From an uncultured Eubacteriales bacterium (GTDB taxonomy: Bacteria; Bacillota; Clostridia; Oscillospirales; Oscillospiraceae): 17,289 nucleotides of DNA. Shown piece by piece: positions 6,054 to 13,521 of this stretch. The notes beneath the pieces are model-generated. The model did no database searches. It had not been told where the DNA came from and saw only the letters and a program-made list of their open reading frames with translations. How positions within the stretch are numbered: position 1 is the stretch's first letter; every line of letters begins with the position of its first letter. Both the position numbers and the translations under genes were made by a program. Location: positions 1 to 17,289 of the forward strand of contig URST01000048.1 in NCBI GenBank assembly GCA_900550585.1. The letters are read 5' to 3'.

Positions 6054-6716
6054 ATGTACGGATATATCCGGCAGGGGCGGCGGACGGCGCTGACCCGGGA
6101 GGTCATCGGGGGCGTGCCGTTTCAGGTGCTGACGGTGGGGACGGGCCTGCTGCGGCGGCTGCGGGTGCGCCGCCTGCTGCGGCGCATGGCGCGGCAGGGC
6201 GTGGGCACGGCGGTGTTTGAGGACGGCGCGTGGCGGGAGACGGCGGCGCGGTACGGTATCCGGCCGGTGGCGGTGGGCCCGCTGCGGCTGGCCAAGCTGG
6301 GAGAGCTGCTGGACGCCGTATGTCCGGCGCTCAGCGGAAAGACCGTGCGGCTCTGCACCGGGGAGGACGGCAGCGCCGCACGGCGGGCGGCACGGGTGCT
6401 GGTAAAGCGCGCCCGGTATGTGGCGGTGGAGCCGCCGGGACAGGCATCACTGGAGCAGTGGCTGCTGGAGCGGTACGGGCTGGCGGCAGGTAGCGGCGGC
6501 CAGCAGCCGGCGGTGACGGTGTGGTGCGGCGCGGCGGGAGAGGAGCAGAGCGGCGCGGCGGTGTATCTGGGAGCGGACTGCGCGGCGCGGCAGGAGGTGC
6601 GGTACGCGGCGGAGGGACTGGGGCCGGCAGCGGAGCAGCTGCTGGCGGCGCTGTTTGCGGCGGGCAGATGGGAGCCATCGGAAATTCATGTGGTATCGGT
6701 GACGTCCCGCGCTTGA
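6054..6716 (+). CDS. Protein of unknown function between the ftsEX operon and greA
   Basis: I do not recognise this 220-residue protein. It is rich in Arg, Ala and Gly, has no signal peptide or clear membrane segment, and should be cytoplasmic. The middle (GKTVRLCTGEDGSAARRAARVLVKRARYVAV, about 99-130) alternates beta and helix like a Rossmann-type core. Around residue 165 is a short beta/alpha unit (PAVTVWCGAA). Its GC-rich coding pattern matches its neighbours. The ATG at 6054 has GGAGG 6 bases upstream; two in-frame ATGs at 6021 and 6024 lie inside the terminator stem and are less likely. No promoter is visible between the terminator and the start, so expression probably depends on read-through. 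The greA promoter's -35 box overlaps its stop codon. Having a proper Shine-Dalgarno and a long uninterrupted frame, it is very likely a real gene. Confidence 0.8.
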   Translation: MYGYIRQGRRTALTREVIGGVPFQVLTVGTGLLRRLRVRRLLRRMARQGVGTAVFEDGAWRETAARYGIRPVAVGPLRLAKLGELLDAVCPALSGKTVRLCTGEDGSAARRAARVLVKRARYVAVEPPGQASLEQWLLERYGLAAGSGGQQPAVTVWCGAAGEEQSGAAVYLGADCAARQEVRYAAEGLGPAAEQLLAALFAAGRWEPSEIHVVSVTSRA

Positions 6717-6741
6717 CAGGCGGGGGGAAACTTACTATAAT
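6713..6741 (+). promoter_or_regulatory. Consensus sigma-A promoter of greA
   Basis: Perfect TTGACA (6713-6718), a 17-base spacer and perfect TATAAT (6736-6741): a full consensus promoter. Its -35 box covers the TGA stop of the preceding gene (6714-6716). It leaves a leader of roughly 60 bases before greA. Confidence 0.95.
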
Positions 6742-6809
6742 GCAACGTGATATATTGTGCGTATTTTGCCTGTTCAGGGGCATCTTACCAATAGAAAGGA
6801 TCGTGCAGC

Positions 6810-7283
6810 ATGGCAAAAGAGTTTAAAATGAGTCAGGCCCGCTATGACGAGCTGAAAAGGGAGCTGGATTACAGCAAGACCACCCGCGCCGATGAAGTGG
6901 CGGAGCTGATCAAGGAGGCTCGCGGCTTCGGCGACCTCAGCGAGAACAGCGAGTACGACGAGGCGAAAAACGAGCAGGGCAAGCTGTATTCCCGCATCGC
7001 GGAGCTGGAGGATATCCTGCTGCACGCGGTGATCGTGGACGAGAGCGAGGAGTCCGACAAGATCACCATCGGCAGCGTCGTCACCGTGACGGAGCTGGCC
7101 AGCGGCAAACAGCTGCCGGTGTACCGCATCGTGGGCTCCCAGGAGGCGGATGTCATGTCCCGCGCCGTCAGCGAGGATTCCCCCTTCGGCAAGGCGCTGA
7201 TGGGACACAAGGCCGGCGACGAGGTATCCGTGGAGGCACCCAGGGGCGTTATCCACTACCGCGTGGACAAGATCGAACGCTGA
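6810..7283 (+). CDS. greA: Transcription elongation factor GreA
   Basis: GreA enters the secondary channel of RNA polymerase and stimulates cleavage of backtracked RNA, rescuing stalled complexes. The protein is 157 residues, the standard length. The N-terminal coiled coil carries the acidic tip pattern ARGFGDLSENSEYDEAKNEQ (about 39-58), which includes the conserved D-L-S-E-N-x-E-Y-D/E signature. The C-terminal FKBP-like domain includes VYRIVGSQEADV and SPFGKALMGHKAGDEVSVEAP, typical of Gre factors. AGAAAGGA lies 9 bases before the ATG. It is transcribed from a consensus promoter, and lysS follows 52 bases later, a pairing seen in other clostridia. Identity is secure; the acidic tip favours GreA over the inhibitory Gfh paralogues. 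Confidence 0.97.
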   Translation: MAKEFKMSQARYDELKRELDYSKTTRADEVAELIKEARGFGDLSENSEYDEAKNEQGKLYSRIAELEDILLHAVIVDESEESDKITIGSVVTVTELASGKQLPVYRIVGSQEADVMSRAVSEDSPFGKALMGHKAGDEVSVEAPRGVIHYRVDKIER

Positions 7284-7284
7284 G

Positions 7285-7307
7285 TGCGGGGGCGCTTCGC
7301 GCCCGCA
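7285..7307 (+). repeat. GC-rich hairpin between greA and lysS
   Basis: TGCGGG...GCGC (7285-7295, with a two-G bulge) can pair with GCGCCCGCA (7299-7307) around TTC, directly after the greA stop codon. No T-run follows, so it is probably not a full terminator. It may mark a processing or partial-termination point before lysS, whose AAGGAGGG ribosome binding site (7320-7327) lies just beyond. Confidence 0.45.
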
Positions 7308-7335
7308 TTGGCAATATACAAAGGAGGGCTGCAAA

Positions 7336-8841
7336 ATGGCAGACGAAACCAACCGCAACGACACCCAGCAGCAGGATCTCGGCGAACTGCTGCGCATCCG
7401 CCGTGAGAAGCTCAAGGCCCTGCAGGACGAGGGCCGCGACCCCTTCCAGATCACGAAATTTGACGTGACACACCACACCCAGGACATCAAAGACAACTTC
7501 GACGCTATGGAGGGCAGCGAGGTGTCCGTGGCTGGCCGCCTTATGAGCAAGCGCGGCATGGGCAAGGTGTCCTTCTGCGACATGCAGGATAAAACGGGAC
7601 GCATCCAGATCTACGCCCGCAAGGACGAGATGGATGAGGACAACTATGACCGCTTCAAGAAATACGACATCGGCGACATCGTGGGCGTCAAGGGTGAGGT
7701 GTTCCGCACCCAGCGGGGCGAGATGTCTGTCCGCGCCCGGGAGATCACGCTGCTGAGCAAGTCCCTGCGGCCCCTGCCGGAGAAGTTCCACGGCCTGACC
7801 GACAAGGAGATCCGCTACCGCCAGCGGTATGTGGATCTGATCATGAACCCGGAGAGCAAGCGGAATTTCGAGATCCGCAGCAAGTTCGTCTCCTACCTGC
7901 GCCGCTATCTGGACGGCCTGGGCTTTATGGAGGTGGAGACGCCCGTTCTCAGCCCCATTGCCGGCGGCGCCAACGCCCGCCCGTTCATCACCCACCACAA
8001 CGCCCAGGACATCGACATGTACATGCGCATCGCCACGGAGCTGCACCTGAAGCGGCTGATCGTGGGCGGTATGGAGCGCGTGTACGAGGTGGGCCGCATC
8101 TTCCGCAACGAGGGCATGGACACCAAACACAACCCGGAGTTCACCACCTGCGAGCTGTATCAGGCCTACACCAATCTGGACGGCATGATGGACATTCTGG
8201 AGGGCATCCTCTCCGGCGCGTGCAAGGAGATCCACGGCGGCTATCAGGTCCAGTGGCTGGGTCACGACATCGACCTGACCCCCGGCTGGCCGCGGGTGAC
8301 CATGGCGGACGCCGTGAAGAACGTCACCGGCGCGGACTTCATGGCCTGCATCGGCGACAACGACAAGGGCGTGGAGCTGGCCAAGAGCGTGGGCGTGGAC
8401 ATGGACGGTGTGCCCCACACCTGGGGCAACGCCCTGTATGAGGCCTTTGACCAGAAGGTGGAGGAGACGCTGGTGCAGCCCACCTTCATCACCATGTATC
8501 CCGTGGAGGTCAGCCCGCTGGCCAAGCGCAGCCCCGTCCAGCCGGCGCTGACGGAGCGCTATGAGGCGTTCATCTGCGGCTGCGAGATGGGCAATGCCTT
8601 CAGTGAACTGAACGACCCCATCGACCAGTACGAGCGCTTCAAGGCCCAGGCGGAGAAGCGGGCCAACGGCGATGAGGAGGCCGACATGATGGACGAGGAC
8701 TTCGTCATGGCGCTGGAGTACGGCATGCCCCCCACGGGCGGCCTGGGCTTCGGCATCGACCGGTGCAGCATGATGCTGTGCGGCGCGGATTCCATCCGAG
8801 ATGTCATCCTGTTCCCCACCATGAAGCCGCTGGATAAGTAA
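7336..8841 (+). CDS. lysS: Lysyl-tRNA synthetase, class II
   Basis: Charges tRNA-Lys with lysine using ATP. The 501 residues match bacterial class II LysRS. An N-terminal OB-fold anticodon-binding domain (about 55-150: VSVAGRLMSKRGMGKVSFCDMQDKTGRIQIYARKD) precedes the catalytic core. Motif 1 is around FMEVETPVLSPIAGGANARPF. Motif 2 is FRNEGMDTKHNPEFTTCELYQAY, from residue 256. Motif 3 is GLGFGIDR (469-476), where the arginine contacts ATP. The protein ends ILFPTMKPLDK. The ATG has AAGGAGGG 8 bases ahead. No T-box leader is seen in the short gap before it, so expression probably follows greA. A terminator comes right after. Identity is secure. Confidence 0.98.
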   Translation: MADETNRNDTQQQDLGELLRIRREKLKALQDEGRDPFQITKFDVTHHTQDIKDNFDAMEGSEVSVAGRLMSKRGMGKVSFCDMQDKTGRIQIYARKDEMDEDNYDRFKKYDIGDIVGVKGEVFRTQRGEMSVRAREITLLSKSLRPLPEKFHGLTDKEIRYRQRYVDLIMNPESKRNFEIRSKFVSYLRRYLDGLGFMEVETPVLSPIAGGANARPFITHHNAQDIDMYMRIATELHLKRLIVGGMERVYEVGRIFRNEGMDTKHNPEFTTCELYQAYTNLDGMMDILEGILSGACKEIHGGYQVQWLGHDIDLTPGWPRVTMADAVKNVTGADFMACIGDNDKGVELAKSVGVDMDGVPHTWGNALYEAFDQKVEETLVQPTFITMYPVEVSPLAKRSPVQPALTERYEAFICGCEMGNAFSELNDPIDQYERFKAQAEKRANGDEEADMMDEDFVMALEYGMPPTGGLGFGIDRCSMMLCGADSIRDVILFPTMKPLDK

Positions 8842-8847
8842 AGACGC

Positions 8848-8881
8848 AAGGCAGGCAGTCCTTTAGGCTGCCTGCCTTTTT
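8848..8881 (+). terminator. Rho-independent terminator of lysS
   Basis: AAGGCAGGCAG (8848-8858) pairs with CTGCCTGCCTT (8868-8878), with a short loop and a T-run to 8881. It begins 7 bases after the stop codon. Confidence 0.95.
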
Positions 8882-8901
8882 GTATCAGAAAGGAGCTTTT
8901 T

Positions 8902-9219
8902 ATGCGGGCTTATGCGGTCATCATGCTGCTGATCGCCGTGCTGCTGGCGGCGCTGGGCATCGCGGTATACAGAGGAAGAACAGAGCTGATCCACCGATAC
9001 CACCAGACGAAGGTGACGGACAAGGCGGCCTACGGCAAGGCGTTCGGCAGGGCGCTGCTGGCCGTGGCGGCGGCGCCGCTGCTCAGCGGCATCATCGGCC
9101 TGCTGGGCGGCTCAGACGGCATGGCACTGCTGTCGGCGGCGGTACTGGCCGTCGGCACCGGTATCGGCATCGGCTGCATCGCCGCTGTGCAGAAAAAGTA
9201 TAATAATGGGATGTTTTAG
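8902..9219 (+). CDS. Small membrane protein, possibly DUF3784-like
   Basis: A 105-residue protein with three likely membrane helices (about 5-23, 50-68 and 74-95). A basic, polar segment between the first two (YRGRTELIHRYHQTKVTDKAAYGKAFGRA) is rich in His, Lys and Arg. This resembles my memory of DUF3784 small integral membrane proteins, for which no role is known; the family call is tentative. AAAGGAG lies 6 bases before the ATG. It sits just after the lysS terminator with no clear promoter of its own, so it may depend on read-through. The next gene has its own promoter. Confidence 0.75.
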   Translation: MRAYAVIMLLIAVLLAALGIAVYRGRTELIHRYHQTKVTDKAAYGKAFGRALLAVAAAPLLSGIIGLLGGSDGMALLSAAVLAVGTGIGIGCIAAVQKKYNNGMF

Positions 9220-9248
9220 TGGTATACCGCTTTTTTCGCGGAAGGCTC

Positions 9249-9278
9249 TTGTCAGAGCGTGTCGAAGCATAGTATAAT
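9249..9278 (+). promoter_or_regulatory. Sigma-A promoter of the acetyltransferase-glmM pair
   Basis: TTGTCA (9249-9254), an 18-base spacer and perfect TATAAT (9273-9278), giving a leader of about 55 bases before the start at 9340. One base differs from the -35 consensus. Confidence 0.8.
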
Positions 9279-9339
9279 ACTTCTATCTGCGCCGTGCATG
9301 CGTAGCATAGACAGAGGGCGTGGAGAAGGGGGAAATTCT

Positions 9340-10002
9340 ATGGAAACGATTCGGGACTTATTTGATCTGTCCCACACCCGGGCGGGGGCGTATCTGGCGG
9401 GCTTTACCTACCCGTGGGAGGCGCTGGCCGGCATCAGCGATCTGATCCGGCAGCTGGGCCCTGCGCTGGGGGAGGAGTTTGAGCAGCGGGCGCCGGAGGT
9501 GTGGGTGCATAAGACGGCTGCGGTGGCGCCCACGGCCTATCTGGGCGCGCCGTGCATCATCGGCGCCGGCACGGAGGTGCGCCACGGCGCGTTCATCCGG
9601 GGCAGCGCCCTGGTGGGCGACGGCTGCGTGGTGGGCAACTCCGTGGAGCTGAAGAACGTTATCCTGTTCGACGGCGTGCAGACGCCCCACTACAACTATG
9701 TGGGCGACAGCATTCTGGGCTACAAGGCCCACATGGGTGCAGGCTCCATCACATCCAACGTCAAGTCCGACAAGACGCTGGTGGTGGTGCGCTGCGGCGG
9801 CGAACGCATGGAGACGGGACGCAAGAAGGTGGGCGCCATGCTGGGCGACCATGTGGAGATCGGCTGCAACAGCGTGCTGAATCCGGGCACGGTGGTGGGC
9901 CGGAACAGCCGGGTCTACCCGCTGTCTTCCGTGCGGGGGACGGTGCCGGCGGACAGCATCTACAAGCGCGGCGGCGACATCACCGCCCAGCGCGGCGAAT
10001 AA
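9340..10002 (+). CDS. Stand-alone GlmU-C-like left-handed beta-helix acetyltransferase
   Basis: A 220-residue protein built largely of hexapeptide (left-handed beta-helix) repeats, about 58-200, after a short helical N-terminus. It resembles only the C-terminal acetyltransferase half of GlmU, which makes GlcNAc-1-P from GlcN-1-P and acetyl-CoA; the uridylyltransferase half is absent. Aligning VELKNVILFDG, PHYNYVGDSILG and HMGAGSITSN by eye with GlmU, the active-site residues appear kept: Glu103, Lys105, His117 (the catalytic base), Tyr120 and Asn140. The position of E. coli Asn377 is His131. The next gene is glmM, whose product GlcN-1-P is the GlmU acetyltransferase substrate, which supports this role. 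Such proteins are often labelled 'UDP-GlcNAc pyrophosphorylase', but that activity is unlikely here. The ATG at 9340 has GAAGGGGG 7 bases upstream. Another sugar or acyl acceptor remains possible. Confidence 0.82.
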   Translation: METIRDLFDLSHTRAGAYLAGFTYPWEALAGISDLIRQLGPALGEEFEQRAPEVWVHKTAAVAPTAYLGAPCIIGAGTEVRHGAFIRGSALVGDGCVVGNSVELKNVILFDGVQTPHYNYVGDSILGYKAHMGAGSITSNVKSDKTLVVVRCGGERMETGRKKVGAMLGDHVEIGCNSVLNPGTVVGRNSRVYPLSSVRGTVPADSIYKRGGDITAQRGE

Positions 10003-10016
10003 GGGGGAGAGAAGCA

Positions 10017-11405
10017 ATGGGAAGATATTTCGGAACCGACGGCTTCCGGGGTGAGGCCAACGTGGACCTGACGGCGGACCACGCCTATCAGGTGGGCCGC
10101 TTTCTGGGCTGGTATTACGGTGAACTGAAGCGTCGGGCCGGGGAGGAGCTGCCGGTGCGTGTGGTCATCGGAAAGGATACCCGCCGCAGCAGCTACATGT
10201 TCGAGTACGCGCTGGCCTCCGGACTGGTGGCCTCCGGGGCGGACGCCTATCTGCTGCATGTGACCACCACGCCCTCCGTGTCCTATGTGGCGCGGACGGA
10301 GACGTTCGACTGCGGCATTATGATCTCCGCCAGCCATAACCCTTACTACGACAACGGCATCAAGCTCATCAGCGGCACCGGCGAGAAGATGGACGAGGGC
10401 ACCATTGCCCTCATCGAGGACTATCTGGACGGCAAGCTGGAGGTGTTCGGCCAGACGTGGCAGCAGATCCCGCTGGCCAAGCGGGAGCATATCGGCCGCA
10501 CGGTGGACTACACCGCCGGGCGCAACCGGTATGTGGGATACCTCATCTCGCTGGGAATGTTCTCCTTCAAGGGGATGAAGGTGGGTCTGGACTGCGCCAA
10601 CGGCAGCGCCTGGACCATTGCCAAGAGCGTGTTTGACGCGCTGGGCGCCAGGACCTATGTCATGGGCGACGAACCGGACGGCTTCAACATCAACAACGGC
10701 GTGGGCTCCACTCACATCGACGCCCTGCGGCGGTTCGTGGTGGCCAACGGGCTGGACATCGGCTTTGCCTACGACGGCGACGCCGACCGGTGCCTTGCCG
10801 TGGATGAGCGGGGCACCGTCATTACCGGCGACCACATCCTCTACGTCTGCGGCAGGCACCTGAAGCAGGAGGGCGAGCTGCCCCACAATACGGTGGTGAC
10901 CACCATCATGTCCAACTTCGGGCTGTACCGCGCCTTTGACCGGGAGGGCATCGCCTACGCCAAGACCGCCGTGGGCGACAAGTATGTGTATGAGTACATG
11001 GCCAAAAACGGCTGTGCCCTGGGCGGCGAGCAGTCGGGCCACATCATTTTCTCCAAGTACGCCTCCACCGGCGACGGCGTGCTGACCAGCCTGAAGCTGA
11101 TGGAGGTCATGCTGGAGCGGAAAGTACCCATGAGCAAGCTGCTGGAGGGCCTGACCATCTATCCGCAGGTGCTGGAGAACGTGCGGGTCAAGGACAAAAA
11201 GACCGCCCGGGAGGACAGCGACGTGCAGGCCGCCATCGAGGCGGCGGCAGCGCGGCTGGGCGACACGGGCCGCATTCTGGTGCGGGAATCCGGCACGGAG
11301 CCGGTGCTGCGGGTCATGGCGGAGGCACCGGAGGATGCCGTCTGCCGGGAGTGCGTGGCGCAGGTGGTGGACGTTATCCGCCGGAAAGGCCACTGTGTTT
11401 CGTAA
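10017..11405 (+). CDS. glmM: Phosphoglucosamine mutase GlmM
   Basis: Interconverts glucosamine-6-phosphate and glucosamine-1-phosphate on the way to UDP-GlcNAc for peptidoglycan. The 462 residues fit the phosphohexomutase family. The start MGRYFGTDGFRGEAN is typical of GlmM. The phosphoserine loop ISASHNPYYDNGIK has Ser106, and the metal-binding loop DGDADR has Asp253, Asp255 and Asp257. GGEQSGHIIFSKYASTGDGV is the sugar-recognition segment, and RESGTEPVLRVMAE is the phosphate-binding C-terminal motif. GlmM is preferred over phosphomannomutase because of the GTDGFRG start and GEQSGH. A GGGGGAGA ribosome binding site precedes it, 14 bases after the acetyltransferase stop. It ends in a terminator. 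Confidence 0.95.
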   Translation: MGRYFGTDGFRGEANVDLTADHAYQVGRFLGWYYGELKRRAGEELPVRVVIGKDTRRSSYMFEYALASGLVASGADAYLLHVTTTPSVSYVARTETFDCGIMISASHNPYYDNGIKLISGTGEKMDEGTIALIEDYLDGKLEVFGQTWQQIPLAKREHIGRTVDYTAGRNRYVGYLISLGMFSFKGMKVGLDCANGSAWTIAKSVFDALGARTYVMGDEPDGFNINNGVGSTHIDALRRFVVANGLDIGFAYDGDADRCLAVDERGTVITGDHILYVCGRHLKQEGELPHNTVVTTIMSNFGLYRAFDREGIAYAKTAVGDKYVYEYMAKNGCALGGEQSGHIIFSKYASTGDGVLTSLKLMEVMLERKVPMSKLLEGLTIYPQVLENVRVKDKKTAREDSDVQAAIEAAAARLGDTGRILVRESGTEPVLRVMAEAPEDAVCRECVAQVVDVIRRKGHCVS

Positions 11406-11415
11406 AAATATGGGA

Positions 11416-11451
11416 AAAATCAGGGAACGCCTGCCGGCGTTCCCTGATTTT
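11416..11451 (+). terminator. Rho-independent terminator of glmM
   Basis: A perfect 16-bp stem (11416-11431 with 11436-11451) has loop TGCC, and its 3' arm ends in a T-run. The -35 box of the next promoter starts 4 bases later. A-rich and T-rich ends make it potentially bidirectional. Confidence 0.92.
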
Positions 11452-11454
11452 CTG

Positions 11455-11483
11455 TTGACAACGGCAAAACACACCTATATTAT
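11455..11483 (+). promoter_or_regulatory. Sigma-A promoter of the SpoU-dprA-topA-trmFO-plsX run
   Basis: Perfect TTGACA (11455-11460), a 17-base spacer and TATTAT (11478-11483), 34 bases before the start codon. No other convincing promoter or terminator is seen from here to the end of the window. Confidence 0.85.
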
Positions 11484-11517
11484 AGAGAATATTCGAGAAC
11501 GGGGGGAGGCCAGGCGT

Positions 11518-12273
11518 ATGGAACGCATCACCAGCCGAAAAAATCCGCTGCTGGAGCACATGCGCCGGCTGGACGGCGCCGCCTACCGGCGGGAGCGGGG
11601 GGAGTTCCTCTGCGACAGTCCCAAGCTGGTGGAGGAGGCGCTGCGCCACGGGGCGCAGGTGCTGACCGTGGCTGTCAGCGACGGCATGGAGCCGCCGCGG
11701 GGGCTTGCATCGGACGTGCGGTGCGTGACGGTGCCGCCGGACGTGATGGCATCCATCTCACCGGTGCGGACGCCCCAGGGTATGCTGGCGGTGTGCCGGA
11801 CGCCGGGCACCGTCCTGCCGGAGAAGCTCACCGGGCGGCGCTATGCGGTGCTGGACGGCGTGCAGGATCCGGGCAACGTGGGCACGGTGATCCGGACGGC
11901 GGACGCCTTCGGCTGCGACGGCGTGGTGCTGCTGACCGGGTGCGCCGACCCGTACAGCGTCAAGACGCTGCGCGCGTCCATGGGCGCGGTGTTCCGGGTG
12001 CCGGTATGGTGTACCGACGCGGAGACGCTGCACCTGCGGCTGCGCGAGGCGGGCCTGCCGCTGTACGGCGCGGCCCTGCGGGACGATACGGAGGACGCCC
12101 GGGCGCTGGATCTGCGGCGCTGTGCCATTGCCATCGGCAGCGAGGGCCGGGGGCTGACGGAGCAGGTGCTGGACCTGTGCGACAAAACGGTGCGCATCCC
12201 CATGGAGGCGCACTGCGAGTCACTGAATGCGGCTATGGCGGCGGCGGTGTTGCTGTGGGAGGCGTACCGCTGA
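11518..12273 (+). CDS. RNA 2'-O-ribose methyltransferase, SpoU/TrmH family
   Basis: Transfers methyl from S-adenosylmethionine to a ribose 2'-OH in rRNA or tRNA. The 251 residues comprise a small N-terminal substrate-binding domain (about 1-95: ITSRKNPLLEHMRRL... EFLCDSPKLVEEAL) and a SPOUT knot domain. The three SpoU motifs are clear: DGVQDPGNVGTVIRTADAFG (from 113), IGSEGRGL (206-213) and IPMEAHCESLNAAMAAAVLL (from 227). This two-domain form resembles RlmB/TsnR/YsgA-type rRNA methylases, but the target nucleotide cannot be read from the sequence. The ATG at 11518 is chosen because GGGGGGAGG lies 8 bases upstream; the longer frame begins inside glmM. dprA follows after 22 bases. Confidence 0.92.
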   Translation: MERITSRKNPLLEHMRRLDGAAYRRERGEFLCDSPKLVEEALRHGAQVLTVAVSDGMEPPRGLASDVRCVTVPPDVMASISPVRTPQGMLAVCRTPGTVLPEKLTGRRYAVLDGVQDPGNVGTVIRTADAFGCDGVVLLTGCADPYSVKTLRASMGAVFRVPVWCTDAETLHLRLREAGLPLYGAALRDDTEDARALDLRRCAIAIGSEGRGLTEQVLDLCDKTVRIPMEAHCESLNAAMAAAVLLWEAYR

Positions 12274-12295
12274 ACAAAAAAGAGGAGATGAGGGG

Positions 12296-13513
12296 ATGGC
12301 TGCGCTGAAATACTGGCTGTGGCTGACCACGGCGCCGGGACTGAGCAACCGGACGAAGCTCCTTCTGTTGGAGCATTTTTCCTCGCCCGAGGACGTATAC
12401 TATGCCCAGACGGACGAGCTGTGTCTGGTGGAGGGCATCACAAAGCAGCAGGCGGAGAGCCTGTCGGACAAGTCGCTGGCCCGGGCTGAGAGGGTGCTGG
12501 CGGACTGCGCCAGGGACGGGCAGTTCATCGTCACCATGGACGATGCGGCCTATCCCGCCCGGCTGCGGGACATGTACGACCCGCCGGTGCTGCTGTACGG
12601 CAAGGGCTCCATGCCGCTTTTCGACGAGGAGGCTGCCATCGCGGTGGTGGGCACGCGGAAGTGCACGCCCTACGGCACCGGGACAGCCTCCCAGCTGGGC
12701 TATGAGCTGGCGCGGCAGGGCGGACTTGTGATCTCGGGACTGGCCAGAGGCATCGACGGCGCGGCGCTGCAGGGCGCCCTGCGGGCCGGCGGGTTCACCG
12801 CGGCCGTGCTGGGCGGCGGGGCGGACGTTATCTATCCGCCGGAGAACCGGCGGATCTATGAGGACATCGCCGCCACCGGCGTGCTGCTGTCGGAGTATCC
12901 GCCGGGCACCGAGCCTAAGGGCGGCCACTTTCCGGTGCGCAACCGCATCATCAGCGGCCTGAGTCTGGGCGTGCTGGTGGTGGAGGCGCCGGAGAAAAGC
13001 GGCGCGCTGATCACCGCCAATACCGCGCTGGAGCAGGGACGGGACGTATTCGCCGTGCCGGGCCCCATCAACGCCGACACCAGCCGGGGCTGCAACCAGC
13101 TGATCCGGGACGGCGCGGGACTGGTCATGGAGGCGTGGGACGTGCTGGGCACCTACCAGCAGCGGTTCCCGCAGAAGCTGCGGCCCATCCGGGCGGCCAT
13201 GCCGGAAACACCGAGGGGCGCGGAGGAGGAAAACGCGCAGGCGCCGGTAAGAGCGGAAGTACAACAGGAAAAACCACCGGCCATGCCGGTTTTGGATCTG
13301 GCAAAGGAGGGCGCGGCACTGACCGACGACCAGAAGCGCATCCTGCGGGTGCTGCAGGCGGATCGTCCGCTGCTGGCCGATGAGACGGCGGTGATGACGG
13401 AGCTGCCGGTGCGGCGGGTGCTGTCGGCGCTGACCATGCTGGAGATCGACGGATATGTACGCCGGCAGGGAGCGGGGAGCTTTCTGCGGACGGTGGAACT
13501 CAGGGAGGAATAA
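12296..13513 (+). CDS. dprA: DNA-processing protein DprA (Smf)
   Basis: Binds incoming single-stranded DNA and loads RecA during natural transformation; also widely kept in bacteria not known to be transformable. The 405 residues show an N-terminal helical SAM/HhH-like region (about 1-90) and the Rossmann DprA core from AIAVVGTRKCTPYG (Gly119-Arg121). The core includes ISGLARGIDGAALQGAL, VLGGGADVIYPPENRR, PPGTEPKGGHFPVRNRIISG and SGALITANTALEQGRDVFAVPG, all hallmark DprA segments. A Pro/Ala/Glu-rich linker (about 300-340) leads to a C-terminal winged helix (about 342-398). AGAGGAG lies 8 bases before the ATG at 12296; the ATG at 12288 is out of frame. topA starts 8 bases after its stop, as in Bacillus. 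Confidence 0.96.
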   Translation: MAALKYWLWLTTAPGLSNRTKLLLLEHFSSPEDVYYAQTDELCLVEGITKQQAESLSDKSLARAERVLADCARDGQFIVTMDDAAYPARLRDMYDPPVLLYGKGSMPLFDEEAAIAVVGTRKCTPYGTGTASQLGYELARQGGLVISGLARGIDGAALQGALRAGGFTAAVLGGGADVIYPPENRRIYEDIAATGVLLSEYPPGTEPKGGHFPVRNRIISGLSLGVLVVEAPEKSGALITANTALEQGRDVFAVPGPINADTSRGCNQLIRDGAGLVMEAWDVLGTYQQRFPQKLRPIRAAMPETPRGAEEENAQAPVRAEVQQEKPPAMPVLDLAKEGAALTDDQKRILRVLQADRPLLADETAVMTELPVRRVLSALTMLEIDGYVRRQGAGSFLRTVELREE

Positions 13514-13521
13514 AAAAAGTT

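Noticed and set aside
7284..7335. T-box or other riboswitch ahead of lysS
   Set aside because: The gap is only 52 bases, too short for a T-box, and no T-box consensus is visible.
9198..9203. TATAAT-like string at the end of the small membrane protein gene
   Set aside because: No acceptable -35 at 16-18 bases upstream; the better promoter is at 9249-9278.
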